From the NCBI GenBank assembly GCA_964472035.1, contig CAYYIT010000005.1:7915-71914 (forward strand): a DNA stretch of 64,000 nt, given 5' to 3'. This DNA comes from UBA3855 sp964472035. GTDB lineage: Bacteria; Bacillota; Clostridia; Oscillospirales; Ruminococcaceae. A program made the translations under genes and the position numbers. The notes under the pieces are model-generated. The model saw only the letters and a list, made by a program, of their open reading frames with translations. It was not told the origin of the DNA and ran no database searches. Shown piece after piece: positions 51,355-59,899 of the stretch; the stretch's first letter is position 1; each line of letters starts with the position of its first letter.

Positions 51355-52452
51355 TTAAGATTCCACATGTTCCTGCACATTACCGCAGTGATAGCAGAAC
51401 TTGGCATTCGGATTGACAAGCTCCTTACCGCAGTTGCGGCAGAACTTCCGCTTCGGCAGCTCACGGACAGGCTCGGGGGATGCCTCGGGCTGTGTCACGG
51501 GCGGTGCGGCATACGCATCCGCTGCGGTATAGCCGTTGTCCGCCGGATCGTAGGAAACCTCATTCACCGGAACCGTTCCGTTCGGGAGCAGTCTGCACAG
51601 CAGCAGGCCGATGCCGAACAGTACTACGCAAGCCGCAATGCCGATGCCGGAATGGATCATCAGCTGTGTGCTGACCGGTGCAAACAGATCCTTCAGGAAG
51701 CTGACATTTGCCCAGCCAAGTGCTGCGGAGGTCAGAAGTCCAGCCGCCAGCAGCAGCGTACATGCGATGAACGCCGTAATGCTGACCGTCTTCAGAGCGG
51801 TACCTGCGCTGAAGCCCTTGAATACGTGGATCAGGATCATCCAGAGCAGGATCAGCAGAAGCAGGATACCTGCCGCGATCGGCAGCCAGATCGAGCAAAC
51901 CGCACGCACGCCGAAACCGGTCACGCCCTGTCCCATCACGCGCTCCATCGCGTCATTCACATCATCCAGCACATCGTCAAGATCCTTCTCCAGCGCATCC
52001 ACATCACCGTTGCCGAAGCGCAGGCCGGTCTCCTTATAGATATCGTCCTCCATCTTTTCCATCAGATCAAGGAATGCATCCGTTCTCAGCTTCGGGAATT
52101 TGCCGCCGTCGCGCAGGTAATCATTGTATTCCTCCACGATGCCGGACGCAAACTTTGTGATCTCCTTGTCCTCAAGTATCTTCTCGATATCACGGGGATT
52201 GGCATCCTCATCGGGATCAACGAACTCATCCACGATCAGCTCCGCCAGAGTGATGGTTTTGCCGTCATTCTTGAGTTCAATGTCCGTCAGGTCGAGGTTC
52301 TCCACTGCATTGACGAGCGTTCCCTGTTCCACAACGCGGTACGTCGTAAGACCCGTCACCAGAAGCAGTGTCAGGATGAATGTCAGGATGCAGCACAGGA
52401 TCGACACGAGTACAACGACTGCGGTGCCGCCCTTTGTTTTTGTTCTTGCCAT
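51355..52452 (-). CDS. Membrane protein with C-terminal zinc ribbon
   Basis: 365 residues. One N-terminal membrane segment (TAVVVLVSILCCILTFILTLLLV), a large outer loop (40-185) rich in Asp/Glu, three further hydrophobic segments (190-290), then a cytoplasmic zinc ribbon FCRNCGKELVNPNAKFCYHCG near the C-terminus. Last gene of the operon that starts with the GH5 gene, 15 bp after tex. Function unknown. Confidence 0.65.
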   Translation of the reverse strand: MARTKTKGGTAVVVLVSILCCILTFILTLLLVTGLTTYRVVEQGTLVNAVENLDLTDIELKNDGKTITLAELIVDEFVDPDEDANPRDIEKILEDKEITKFASGIVEEYNDYLRDGGKFPKLRTDAFLDLMEKMEDDIYKETGLRFGNGDVDALEKDLDDVLDDVNDAMERVMGQGVTGFGVRAVCSIWLPIAAGILLLLILLWMILIHVFKGFSAGTALKTVSITAFIACTLLLAAGLLTSAALGWANVSFLKDLFAPVSTQLMIHSGIGIAACVVLFGIGLLLCRLLPNGTVPVNEVSYDPADNGYTAADAYAAPPVTQPEASPEPVRELPKRKFCRNCGKELVNPNAKFCYHCGNVQEHVES

Positions 52453-52467
52453 ATGAATCTACCTCCG

Positions 52468-54630
52468 TTATTTTTTCGCTTTCTGCTGCTTCATGGTCAG
52501 CCCGATGCGCTTGCGTTTCACATCGACCTCAAGCACCGTCACCTGCACCACATCGCCGACCTTCACCGCCTCCAGCGGATGCTTGATGAAGCGGTCGCAG
52601 ATCTGAGAGATATGCACAAGTCCGTCCTCATGGACGCCGATGTCCACAAAACAGCCAAAATCCACAATATTCCGTACCGTTCCCATGAGCTGCATGCCGG
52701 GCTTGAGATCGGAGATCTCCATGACATTGCCGCTGCGCATCAGGGGCGGCGGCAGCAGGTCTCTGGGGTCGCGTCCGGGCTTCTGCAGCTCGGACACCAT
52801 ATCGCTCAGCGTGTAGGTGCCGATGTTCAGCTCCTTCGCAAGCGTCGAACTGCCGGCCTTCTTCACCTGCTCGGACAGGCCGTCCAGCCTGCCGGCTGCG
52901 GCATCCTGCAGAGAATAGCCGAATCTGCCGAGCAGGGACTTCGCGGCATCGTATGCCTCCGGATGCACCGCCGTATTGTCAAGCGGCTGCTTGCCGCCGG
53001 GAATGCGCAGGAATCCGGCGCACTGCTCGTAGGCCTTCGGGCCGAGCTTCGGCACCTTGAGCAGCTGTTTTCTCTCCGTGAAGGCACCATTTTCCTCGCG
53101 GTAGCGGACGATATTCTTCGCCACGGCCGCGCTGATGCCGGCAATATGGGAGAGCAGCGGTGCGGACGCAGTGTTCACATCCACGCCGACCGCATTCACG
53201 CATTCCTCCACCACACCGTCGAGGGAGGTCTGCAGGTCATTCTTGGGCATGTCGTGCTGGTACTGTCCCACGCCGATCGCCTTGGGGTCGATCTTCACAA
53301 GCTCCGCAAGCGGATCCTGCAGGCGTCTTGCAATGGAGACCGCACTTCGCAGGGAAACGTCAAATTCCGGGAATTCCTCCGCAGCCAGCTCCGATGCGGA
53401 ATACACCGACGCGCCGGCCTCGGAAACGACCATGTACGACACCTTATGCGGCAGCTCCGGCAGAAGCTCCGCCACGAAGCTTTCCGACTCGCGGGAGGCG
53501 GTGCCGTTGCCGATGGAGATCGCCGTAACGCCGTGTTTTTTCACAAGTGCTGTCAGCTTCTGTGCGGCTTCGCGCGTGCGGTTCTGGGGCGGTGTGGGAT
53601 AGACTACTGTGGTGTCCAGCACCTTGCCCGTGCCGTCCACGACCGCGATCTTGCAGCCGGTACGATACGCCGGGTCAAGACCGAGTGTCACGGTATTCTT
53701 CAGCGGCGGCTGCATGAGCAGCTGCTTGAGATTTGACGCAAACACGCGGATCGCGTTCGCGCAGGCCTCCTCATAGAGGGCACTGCGCACCTCGCGGATG
53801 ATGGAGGGAACGATCAGGCGCTTGGTGCTGTCGCAGGCTGCCTGCCGGACAAGCTCGCCGGAAGGCGTCTGATTCTTTACATAGGCTCTCGTGCAGATCT
53901 GCTCTGCCTGTCCCTCGCTGACCGCGATATTGACCTTGAGGAAGCCCTCCTTCTCGCCTCTGACGATCGCGAGCAGCTGGTGGCCTGCAAGGCGCGGCAC
54001 GAGCTTTTCAAAGGTGTAGTAGTCCTGGTACACGCTCTCCTTTGTCTCATCGGCAGCAGTGCAGACCATGGTGCCGAAGCGCTGGTAGAGGTCGCGCATC
54101 TTCAGGCGGACCTTGGCATCGTCGGCGATGTCCTCGGCAATGATGTCCATCGCGCCCTGCAGCGCGGCGGCGGTATCGGGCACCTCCTTCTCCGGATCGA
54201 CAAACGCCGCAGCGGCAGCCTCCGGATCGAGTTTTCCGTCCTGCTTGAGGAGTGCCTCGGCAAGCGGTGTCAGGCCGCGCTCACGCGCCTTGGAGCCGCG
54301 GGTGCTGCGCTTTTCCTTGTAGGGACGGTAAATATCCTCTGCCTCGACCATCGTCATCGCCGCATCGAGCGCCTTGGAGATCGCCTCGGTCATGGCACCC
54401 TTGCCCTCGATGGCGGTGCGGATCTCCTCCTTGCGCTGCTCGAGATTGCGCAATGCCTGCAGGCGCAGCGCCATCCGGCGGATGGTCTGGTCATCGAGCG
54501 CGCCGGTCATCTCCTTGCGGTAACGGGCAATGAAGGGAACGGTCTTGCCGTCATCGAGCAGTGCCGTGACGTTCCGTGCCTGTTCCGGACGGACGGAAAA
54601 TTCCTCTGTCAGTACCTGTATAATATCCAT
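52468..54630 (-). CDS. tex: Tex-family RNA-binding protein
   Basis: 720 residues, full length for Tex. N-terminal helical region (VRPEQARNVTALLDDGKTVPFIARYRKEMTG), YqgF-like RNase H fold (GLDPAYRTGCKIAVVDGTGKVLDT, ~320-430), helix-hairpin-helix repeats (ISAAVAKNIVRYREENGAF, ~495-560) and a C-terminal S1 domain (GMQLMGTVRNIVDFGCFVDIGVHEDGLVHIS, ~645-715). Cytoplasmic transcription and RNA-associated factor. In the operon between the phosphatase gene and the zinc-ribbon gene. Confidence 0.95.
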   Translation of the reverse strand: MDIIQVLTEEFSVRPEQARNVTALLDDGKTVPFIARYRKEMTGALDDQTIRRMALRLQALRNLEQRKEEIRTAIEGKGAMTEAISKALDAAMTMVEAEDIYRPYKEKRSTRGSKARERGLTPLAEALLKQDGKLDPEAAAAAFVDPEKEVPDTAAALQGAMDIIAEDIADDAKVRLKMRDLYQRFGTMVCTAADETKESVYQDYYTFEKLVPRLAGHQLLAIVRGEKEGFLKVNIAVSEGQAEQICTRAYVKNQTPSGELVRQAACDSTKRLIVPSIIREVRSALYEEACANAIRVFASNLKQLLMQPPLKNTVTLGLDPAYRTGCKIAVVDGTGKVLDTTVVYPTPPQNRTREAAQKLTALVKKHGVTAISIGNGTASRESESFVAELLPELPHKVSYMVVSEAGASVYSASELAAEEFPEFDVSLRSAVSIARRLQDPLAELVKIDPKAIGVGQYQHDMPKNDLQTSLDGVVEECVNAVGVDVNTASAPLLSHIAGISAAVAKNIVRYREENGAFTERKQLLKVPKLGPKAYEQCAGFLRIPGGKQPLDNTAVHPEAYDAAKSLLGRFGYSLQDAAAGRLDGLSEQVKKAGSSTLAKELNIGTYTLSDMVSELQKPGRDPRDLLPPPLMRSGNVMEISDLKPGMQLMGTVRNIVDFGCFVDIGVHEDGLVHISQICDRFIKHPLEAVKVGDVVQVTVLEVDVKRKRIGLTMKQQKAKK

Positions 54631-54645
54631 GAATTCCTCCTTGGG

Positions 54646-55116
54646 TTACGGTTTTTTCAGCATTTTCCGGACGAACCATGCCTTGTCAAGTACCTTGTAG
54701 ACATGGGGGTTCGGACAGCCGTTCTGAAAATAGGACGCATTGTCGCCGCCGAGCATCTTCACAGCAAAGGCACCGACTGCGCGCGAACGTGAGACACCGC
54801 CGAAGCAGTGAACGAGCAGCGTTTCCACATCGCGGTGCGCCTCGATGAAATCGATGATCTGCTCTGCCTGCGCCTTGTCGAAAAGCTTCGCGCCCTCGAC
54901 CTCCTCCACGTTGTCATCAAAATACAGCGTCAGCACGCCCTTGCAGAACTGGTTCTCCGTGAACTGGAAGCCGAAGCCCTGCATGTGCGTGTCCTGAATG
55001 GAAATGACGGCGTATTCGTCATTTCGTTCGCCCGTGCCCTCCATGCCGAAGCAGTAGAAATGCTCCAGCACATATTCAAAGGCATCATAGACGGATTTGA
55101 CAAGCACTCGTTTCAT
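54646..55116 (-). CDS. Dual-specificity/tyrosine phosphatase-like protein
   Basis: 156 residues with the phosphatase signature HCFGGVSRSRA (Cys-x5-Arg followed by Ser) near residue 112, as in cysteine-dependent phosphatases. An upstream DDN at ~78-80 could hold the general acid. Overlaps the recQ stop by ATGA. Substrate unknown. Confidence 0.75.
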   Translation of the reverse strand: MKRVLVKSVYDAFEYVLEHFYCFGMEGTGERNDEYAVISIQDTHMQGFGFQFTENQFCKGVLTLYFDDNVEEVEGAKLFDKAQAEQIIDFIEAHRDVETLLVHCFGGVSRSRAVGAFAVKMLGGDNASYFQNGCPNPHVYKVLDKAWFVRKMLKKP

Positions 55117-56957
55117 CGGGAATCCCCCTTCTTGTTAAGATATTCTCGTATTTTCGACATAAACGCCTCGCCGTATTTCTGGAGCTTGCGCTGTCCCACA
55201 CCGGACACGGAGAGGAATGCCATCTCCGTGACGGGCTGCTTGACGCACATATCGCGCAGGGTCGTGTCCGTGAAGATGACGTACGCCGGCACGCGTTCCT
55301 TCGCGGCAAGCTCCGCGCGGCGGGATTTGAGCCGTGCAAACAGCTCCATATCGATATCGTAGTAAGTGCTCTTCTTCGACTTCGGAAGCTCCGGCGGCGT
55401 CTCCTTCACCAGATTGATGAAGACGCTGCATTTTTCCTTGAGGAGCCTTGCGGAATTCCGGTTGAGCTGGAGCGTGGGATAATCCCCGCCCGTCTGGGAG
55501 ATCCACTCCTCCATGAGCAGGTGCTGGATCATGTCGCGGCACTGCTTCTCGCTGACATCGGCCATGATGCCGAAGGTGGATAGGTTCTCCTCGAACCGGA
55601 ACTTCTCGTAGCGTTCTGCCTTGCTGCCGCGGAGGATATCGGTGATGCCCTTCGCGCCGAAGTGCAGATTTCTCTGGTGGAGCCGGTAGATGCAGGAGAT
55701 GATCTTCTGCGCTTCCACGGTCATATCCCTGCGCTCGTAGTTCGTGCGGCAGCAGCTGCATTTTCCGCAGTAATTGTCGGATTGCTCGCCGAAATACCGC
55801 AGCATATAGTGCCGCAGGCACTCGTGCCTCGTGCAGTAGAAGGTCATCTGCTTCAGACGCTCCTCTTCCTTGAGGCGCAGACGCGTGCGCGTCAGCTCGT
55901 CAAGCGCATCGTTTTCGTTTCCATGGTCGATCAGGAACTGGTTCGTGCGCACATCCTGACCGCTGTAGAACAGAATGCAGTCCGCTTCGCTGCCGTCACG
56001 TCCGGCACGTCCTGCCTCCTGGTAATAGCTCTCGAGATTTTTCGGCATATTATAATGTATCACAAAGCTCACATTGGACTTGTCGATGCCCATGCCGAAG
56101 GCATTGGTCGCCACGATGATCGGGATCCTGTCGTAGATGAAGGCGTCCTGATTGGCGCGGCGCTCATCATCCGTAAGTCCTGCGTGGTAGCGCGTCGCGG
56201 AGAAGCCGTTGTCGCAGAGCATCTCGCAGACCTGCTCCACAAGCCGCCTCGAAATGCAGTAGACGATGCCCGACTGTCCCGGACGTTCCTTCAGCAGCCG
56301 CACGAGCGCGCGGAATTTATCCGAAGGCTGCTCCACCCCGAAGAAGAGGTTGTCGCGGTCAAAGCCCGTCGTCATCGTGAAGGGCTCGCGCAGCTCGAGG
56401 ATGCGGATGATGTCCTCGCAGACCTCCTTCGTTGCGGTTGCCGTGAAGGCACTGATGACGGGGCGGTTCGGCAGGAGCCTGAGGAACTGTACGATCTTCA
56501 GATAGCTCGGCCGGAAATCCTGTCCCCACTGCGAGACGCAGTGCGCCTCGTCCACCGTCACCATGGCGATGGGCAGTTCCTGTGCAATGTGCAGGAAGCT
56601 CTCGGTCTCAAGGCGTTCCGGTGCGGCATAGAGGATCTTCACTTCGCCCCGGAACACGCGGCTGAGGGTCTCGCGGTACTCCTCCTCGCGCATGGAGCTA
56701 TTGAGGAACGCCGCAGGCACGCCGTTTTCCTGAAGGGCTGTCACCTGATCCTGCATCAGGGAGATCAGCGGTGAGATCACGATGGTCAGACCGTACAGCA
56801 GCATGGCCGGCACCTGATAGCAGATGGATTTTCCGGCACCCGTGGGCATGATGCCCACAACATCCCTTCCCTGCAGGATCTGCGTGATCAGCTCCTCCTG
56901 CCCCTTGCGAAAGGTATCGTAGCCGAAATAGCGGCGAAGCACCGCGTTTGCTGTCAT
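55113..56957 (-). CDS. recQ: RecQ-family DNA helicase
   Basis: 614 residues, the usual RecQ build. Helicase motifs: GKGAGKS-like PTGAGKSICYQVPA, DEAH (TVDEAHCVSQWG), FTATAT, and GRAGRDG. Then the zinc-binding RQC region (CLRHYMLRYFGEQSDNYCGKCSCC) and a C-terminal HRDC domain (ELAAKERVPAYVIFTDTTLRDM). It acts in recombination and replication repair. Overlaps neighbours by 4 bp on both sides. Confidence 0.95.
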   Translation of the reverse strand: MTANAVLRRYFGYDTFRKGQEELITQILQGRDVVGIMPTGAGKSICYQVPAMLLYGLTIVISPLISLMQDQVTALQENGVPAAFLNSSMREEEYRETLSRVFRGEVKILYAAPERLETESFLHIAQELPIAMVTVDEAHCVSQWGQDFRPSYLKIVQFLRLLPNRPVISAFTATATKEVCEDIIRILELREPFTMTTGFDRDNLFFGVEQPSDKFRALVRLLKERPGQSGIVYCISRRLVEQVCEMLCDNGFSATRYHAGLTDDERRANQDAFIYDRIPIIVATNAFGMGIDKSNVSFVIHYNMPKNLESYYQEAGRAGRDGSEADCILFYSGQDVRTNQFLIDHGNENDALDELTRTRLRLKEEERLKQMTFYCTRHECLRHYMLRYFGEQSDNYCGKCSCCRTNYERRDMTVEAQKIISCIYRLHQRNLHFGAKGITDILRGSKAERYEKFRFEENLSTFGIMADVSEKQCRDMIQHLLMEEWISQTGGDYPTLQLNRNSARLLKEKCSVFINLVKETPPELPKSKKSTYYDIDMELFARLKSRRAELAAKERVPAYVIFTDTTLRDMCVKQPVTEMAFLSVSGVGQRKLQKYGEAFMSKIREYLNKKGDSR

Positions 56958-57277
56958 AGATCGTCACCTCCCAGTCCGTTCCAGAGACATGCTTCCAGAT
57001 CGACGCAGCCGTCCTCACGGAAGCTCACGCCCTCCGCTTCGAGCAGCGCACGCTGCCGCCCCTCGCCGCCGAAGGCAAATGCGGGGCTGAGTCCTCCGAA
57101 TCGGTTGACGACCCTGTGACAGGGGATCACGCCCGGCTCCGGATTCCGGTGAAGAGCATAGCCGACGGCCCTTGCCCATTTCCGGCTGCCTGCAAGCTGC
57201 GCTACCATGCCGTAGGTCGCGACCTTTCCCTTCGGGATCCGCCGGACAACGGCGTAGATCCGTTCAAACGTACTCAT
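56954..57277 (-). CDS. Alkyltransferase-like (MGMT/Ogt DNA-binding domain) protein
   Basis: 107 residues, only the C-terminal DNA-binding domain of O6-alkylguanine DNA alkyltransferases (FERIYAVVRRIPKGKVATYGMVAQLAG). The active-site motif PCHRVV is intact, unlike in ATL proteins where Cys is replaced. It may repair or flag alkylated guanine. Coupled by ATGA overlaps to the GH5 gene upstream and recQ downstream. Confidence 0.85.
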   Translation of the reverse strand: MSTFERIYAVVRRIPKGKVATYGMVAQLAGSRKWARAVGYALHRNPEPGVIPCHRVVNRFGGLSPAFAFGGEGRQRALLEAEGVSFREDGCVDLEACLWNGLGGDDL

Positions 57278-58518
57278 GAGGGACGCTGGACGGTGTAGTC
57301 CTCGCCGGAGGCACCCTGCATCATGGCGTCGAGCATGCCCTGATGCAGTACGTTGCCGTTGTTTCTGTCAAACAGTGCAAAGCCGAAGTCGCCGTTGTAG
57401 CCGTTGTCCCAGTAGACCGGCACGATGCCGCGGTCGCAGGCGGCCTTCGTCACATATTCCATATAGTAATTGCGATAGGCATCCTGATGCTTGTTGATCG
57501 CACCGTATTCGCCGATGATCACCGGAATGCCGTTGTCGATATAGGTCGTCTTCAGGCGGTCGAACTGCGCATCCACATGATCCTCATTGCCCCAGCCGCA
57601 GTTGCCGGGCGCATCGCTGCCCCAGACGACGGTGTTCATGTTCTCCTCCAGTGCATACTGGTAGGGATCGTAGAAATGCACGGAAAGCATGATCCGGTCA
57701 TCCGCCGGATCCTCCGGCACGGTAAAGCCCTGGATCGTGTAGTCGATATTGGTATTGTAGCCCGGCACGAGGAGGCAGCGTTTTTCATTATTGCCGCCGG
57801 AGGCACGGACGGTATCCACAAAGATCTGGTTGAGCGCGTTGACATTGCCATAGTAAGTGGCAGCATTCGCGCCGGGCGCCTGATAGGTACCGTCGTGGAT
57901 CTCGTTCATGGACTCGAAGATCAGACGCTGGTCGTAGTCCTTGAACTGTGCCGCGATCTGCTCCCACATCTTCCGGAATTTCTCCTGCACTGCGGTCTGA
58001 TCCGGCGCGGTAATGTCGATCCACGCACCGTTTGCCTTGTCGTTATTGCCGTCGTGGTGGATGTTGATGATCACATAAAGATCCGCAGCCATGGCATGAT
58101 CCACCACCTCCTGCAGGCGGCTGAGCCACGCAGCATCGATGGCGTAGTCGGGGCCTTCGCCCACCCTGCCGAGGTAGCTGACGGGGATGCGGATGGTGTT
58201 GAAGCCCGCATCCTTGACGGCGCGGATCAGGGTTTCGCTGATCTCGGGATTACCCCACGCGGTCTCGCTGGCAGTACCGTTGCTGTAAGCATCCATGCTG
58301 TTGCCGAGATTCCAGCCGACGTTCATGTCCTGCGCAAGCTCCATTGCGGTCAGACCGCATGCACCCATTTCCGGATCGGCCGCAGCTGCGGTTTCGCTTT
58401 CTCCGGCTGTGCTCCCCTTCGCATCATCCTTCTTGGCAGTGCCGCATCCGCCAAGAACCGGCAGAAGCGCCGCACTGAGCAGCAGGGCTGTAATTTTTCG
58501 GTATGTATTTCTTCCCAT
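57274..58518 (-). CDS. GH5 endoglucanase-type lipoprotein
   Basis: 414 residues. Lipobox VLGGC with Cys25, a Ser/Ala/Glu linker, then a GH5 domain (60-405) of the GH5_4 type: GWNLGNSMDA, INIHHDG, acid/base Glu206 in FESMNEIHDG, His-x-Tyr in SVHFYDPY and nucleophile Glu337 in IIGEYGA. No dockerin, so it is anchored to the membrane rather than to the cellulosome. Heads an operon whose other genes are repair and RNA functions, joined by 4-bp overlaps. Confidence 0.92.
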   Translation of the reverse strand: MGRNTYRKITALLLSAALLPVLGGCGTAKKDDAKGSTAGESETAAAADPEMGACGLTAMELAQDMNVGWNLGNSMDAYSNGTASETAWGNPEISETLIRAVKDAGFNTIRIPVSYLGRVGEGPDYAIDAAWLSRLQEVVDHAMAADLYVIINIHHDGNNDKANGAWIDITAPDQTAVQEKFRKMWEQIAAQFKDYDQRLIFESMNEIHDGTYQAPGANAATYYGNVNALNQIFVDTVRASGGNNEKRCLLVPGYNTNIDYTIQGFTVPEDPADDRIMLSVHFYDPYQYALEENMNTVVWGSDAPGNCGWGNEDHVDAQFDRLKTTYIDNGIPVIIGEYGAINKHQDAYRNYYMEYVTKAACDRGIVPVYWDNGYNGDFGFALFDRNNGNVLHQGMLDAMMQGASGEDYTVQRPS

Positions 58519-58564
58519 GGTTTCCTCCTGTAACAGTCTCTGACTCCAATGTCATATATACTTT

Positions 58565-58593
58565 ATTATACTACATTCCATCGGTTTTTGCAA
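58565..58593 (-). promoter_or_regulatory. Promoter of the GH5-recQ-tex operon
   Basis: Minus strand TTGCAA (58588-58593), 17 bp, TATAAT (58565-58570). Confidence 0.75.
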
Positions 58594-58680
58594 TAGGCAA
58601 ATATGACGGCTTGTGAACGTTTCCTGAACATTCTGCCAGCGATTTTCTCGCTATCCGAACGAAAAATTCCACGGAATGTC

Positions 58681-58709
58681 TTGATTTTTGGAAGCATCTG
58701 TGGTATACT
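58681..58709 (+). promoter_or_regulatory. Promoter of the cohesin-dockerin gene
   Basis: TTGATT, 17 bp, TATACT. Confidence 0.7.
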
Positions 58710-58748
58710 GAAACTGTACATTACAAAGAATGAAAGGAAATGATCCCC

Positions 58749-59723
58749 ATGAACAATAGATTCCGCAGAGCACTCTCCTCCATCACAGCAGCTGTCCTGC
58801 TGCTCAGCACATGCTGTTTCTCCGCATCCGCCAACGCAAACGGCGTGACGGTGGAGGTCGACCAGAAGACGCTCACCCTCGAAGAACTGCAGACCGCCGG
58901 CTATCAGGTACCGGTCTATGTCCGCCTGACGGAGAACGCCGGCATCAATGCCTTTGAATTCGGTATCGACGTGGACGAGCGCTGCTCCTATGAGATCGTA
59001 ACGATCTCGCGCAAAGCACTTGAGCTTGGCGGCGAGGCGCTGGACTATGTACCGGCCGGCAACAAGGCCGAGATCGCGTGGTTTGCATGGGCAAACGGTG
59101 AGGTGGAAACCTATACCGGCACCCTCGCGCTGATCATGGTCACAGTTCCGGAGGATGCCCAGCCCGGCGACTGGTTCAGCGTTGATTATGTGGCGGAGTA
59201 CTCCCAGCCCCATGTGTGGCACAACGGCATCGATCAGATCGATTACATCGAAGCGGGCAATGTAGACTTCTACAGCGGCGGCATTCAGATCGCTGTCGAG
59301 AGCTGTGAGGTCACCTTTGACGCAAACGGCGGCACCTGTGCCACAGCTTCCCTCTCATGCAAGCCGAACGAAGCTTTCGGGACCCTTCCTGTTCCGGAAA
59401 AGGACGGCGCATCCTTCCTCGGATGGTTTGACGAGGACGGCACAAAGGTGACGGAGGACACACTGGTTCCCCAGCAGGCCGCACTGACCCTGACGGCAAA
59501 ATGGAAGTCGGATTCCATTGCTGCCGGAGACGTGGACCTCGACGGAAAGGTCTCCATTCTGGATGCCATCACACTCTCCAAGAGCCTCATGGGCGTCGGC
59601 AGCCTGACGATCGAGCAGGCTGTACAGGCGGACTGCAACGGCGACTCCACCATTTCCAGCACGGACGCGCTCTGCCTGCTGAAATATCTGGTAGGACTGG
59701 TACCGACGCTTCCGGCAGTCTGA
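58749..59723 (+). CDS. Small scaffoldin-like protein: cohesin-type domain, List-Bact repeat, dockerin
   Basis: About 324 residues. The start at 58749 (MNNRFRRALSS) has GAAAGGAA 9 nt upstream. Signal peptide, then a cohesin-like beta domain (~30-180; VEVDQKTLTLEELQTAGYQV, VPVYVRLTENAGINAFEFGI), one Listeria-Bacteroides repeat (~185-255) and a C-terminal dockerin (DVDLDGKVSILD and DCNGDSTISSTD). A single cohesin with a dockerin is the layout of the adaptor scaffoldin ScaC of R. flavefaciens. The cohesin call is by pattern only. Confidence 0.65.
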   Translation: MNNRFRRALSSITAAVLLLSTCCFSASANANGVTVEVDQKTLTLEELQTAGYQVPVYVRLTENAGINAFEFGIDVDERCSYEIVTISRKALELGGEALDYVPAGNKAEIAWFAWANGEVETYTGTLALIMVTVPEDAQPGDWFSVDYVAEYSQPHVWHNGIDQIDYIEAGNVDFYSGGIQIAVESCEVTFDANGGTCATASLSCKPNEAFGTLPVPEKDGASFLGWFDEDGTKVTEDTLVPQQAALTLTAKWKSDSIAAGDVDLDGKVSILDAITLSKSLMGVGSLTIEQAVQADCNGDSTISSTDALCLLKYLVGLVPTLPAV

Positions 59724-59740
59724 TCCGCTGATACGCAATT

Positions 59741-59767
59741 TACCCCCGCAGTGACGCTGCGGGGGTA
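59741..59767 (+). terminator. Terminator of the cohesin-dockerin gene
   Basis: TACCCCCGCAG-TGACG-CTGCGGGGGTA followed by CCATTCTTT. Confidence 0.75.
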
Positions 59768-59798
59768 CCATTCTTTACCGTTACTTTCAAAAATGCTG

Positions 59799-59827
59799 TT
59801 GACAAAGACGGGGGATACCGTTATAAT
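59799..59827 (+). promoter_or_regulatory. Promoter of the trkA-trkH operon
   Basis: TTGACA, 17 bp, TATAAT. Confidence 0.85.
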
Positions 59828-59899
59828 AAGAGTATAATGGGAATTCCGCAGTCCGGAATCCTCCCGCATCAACACTACGAAACAAAAGGAGCCACACTC

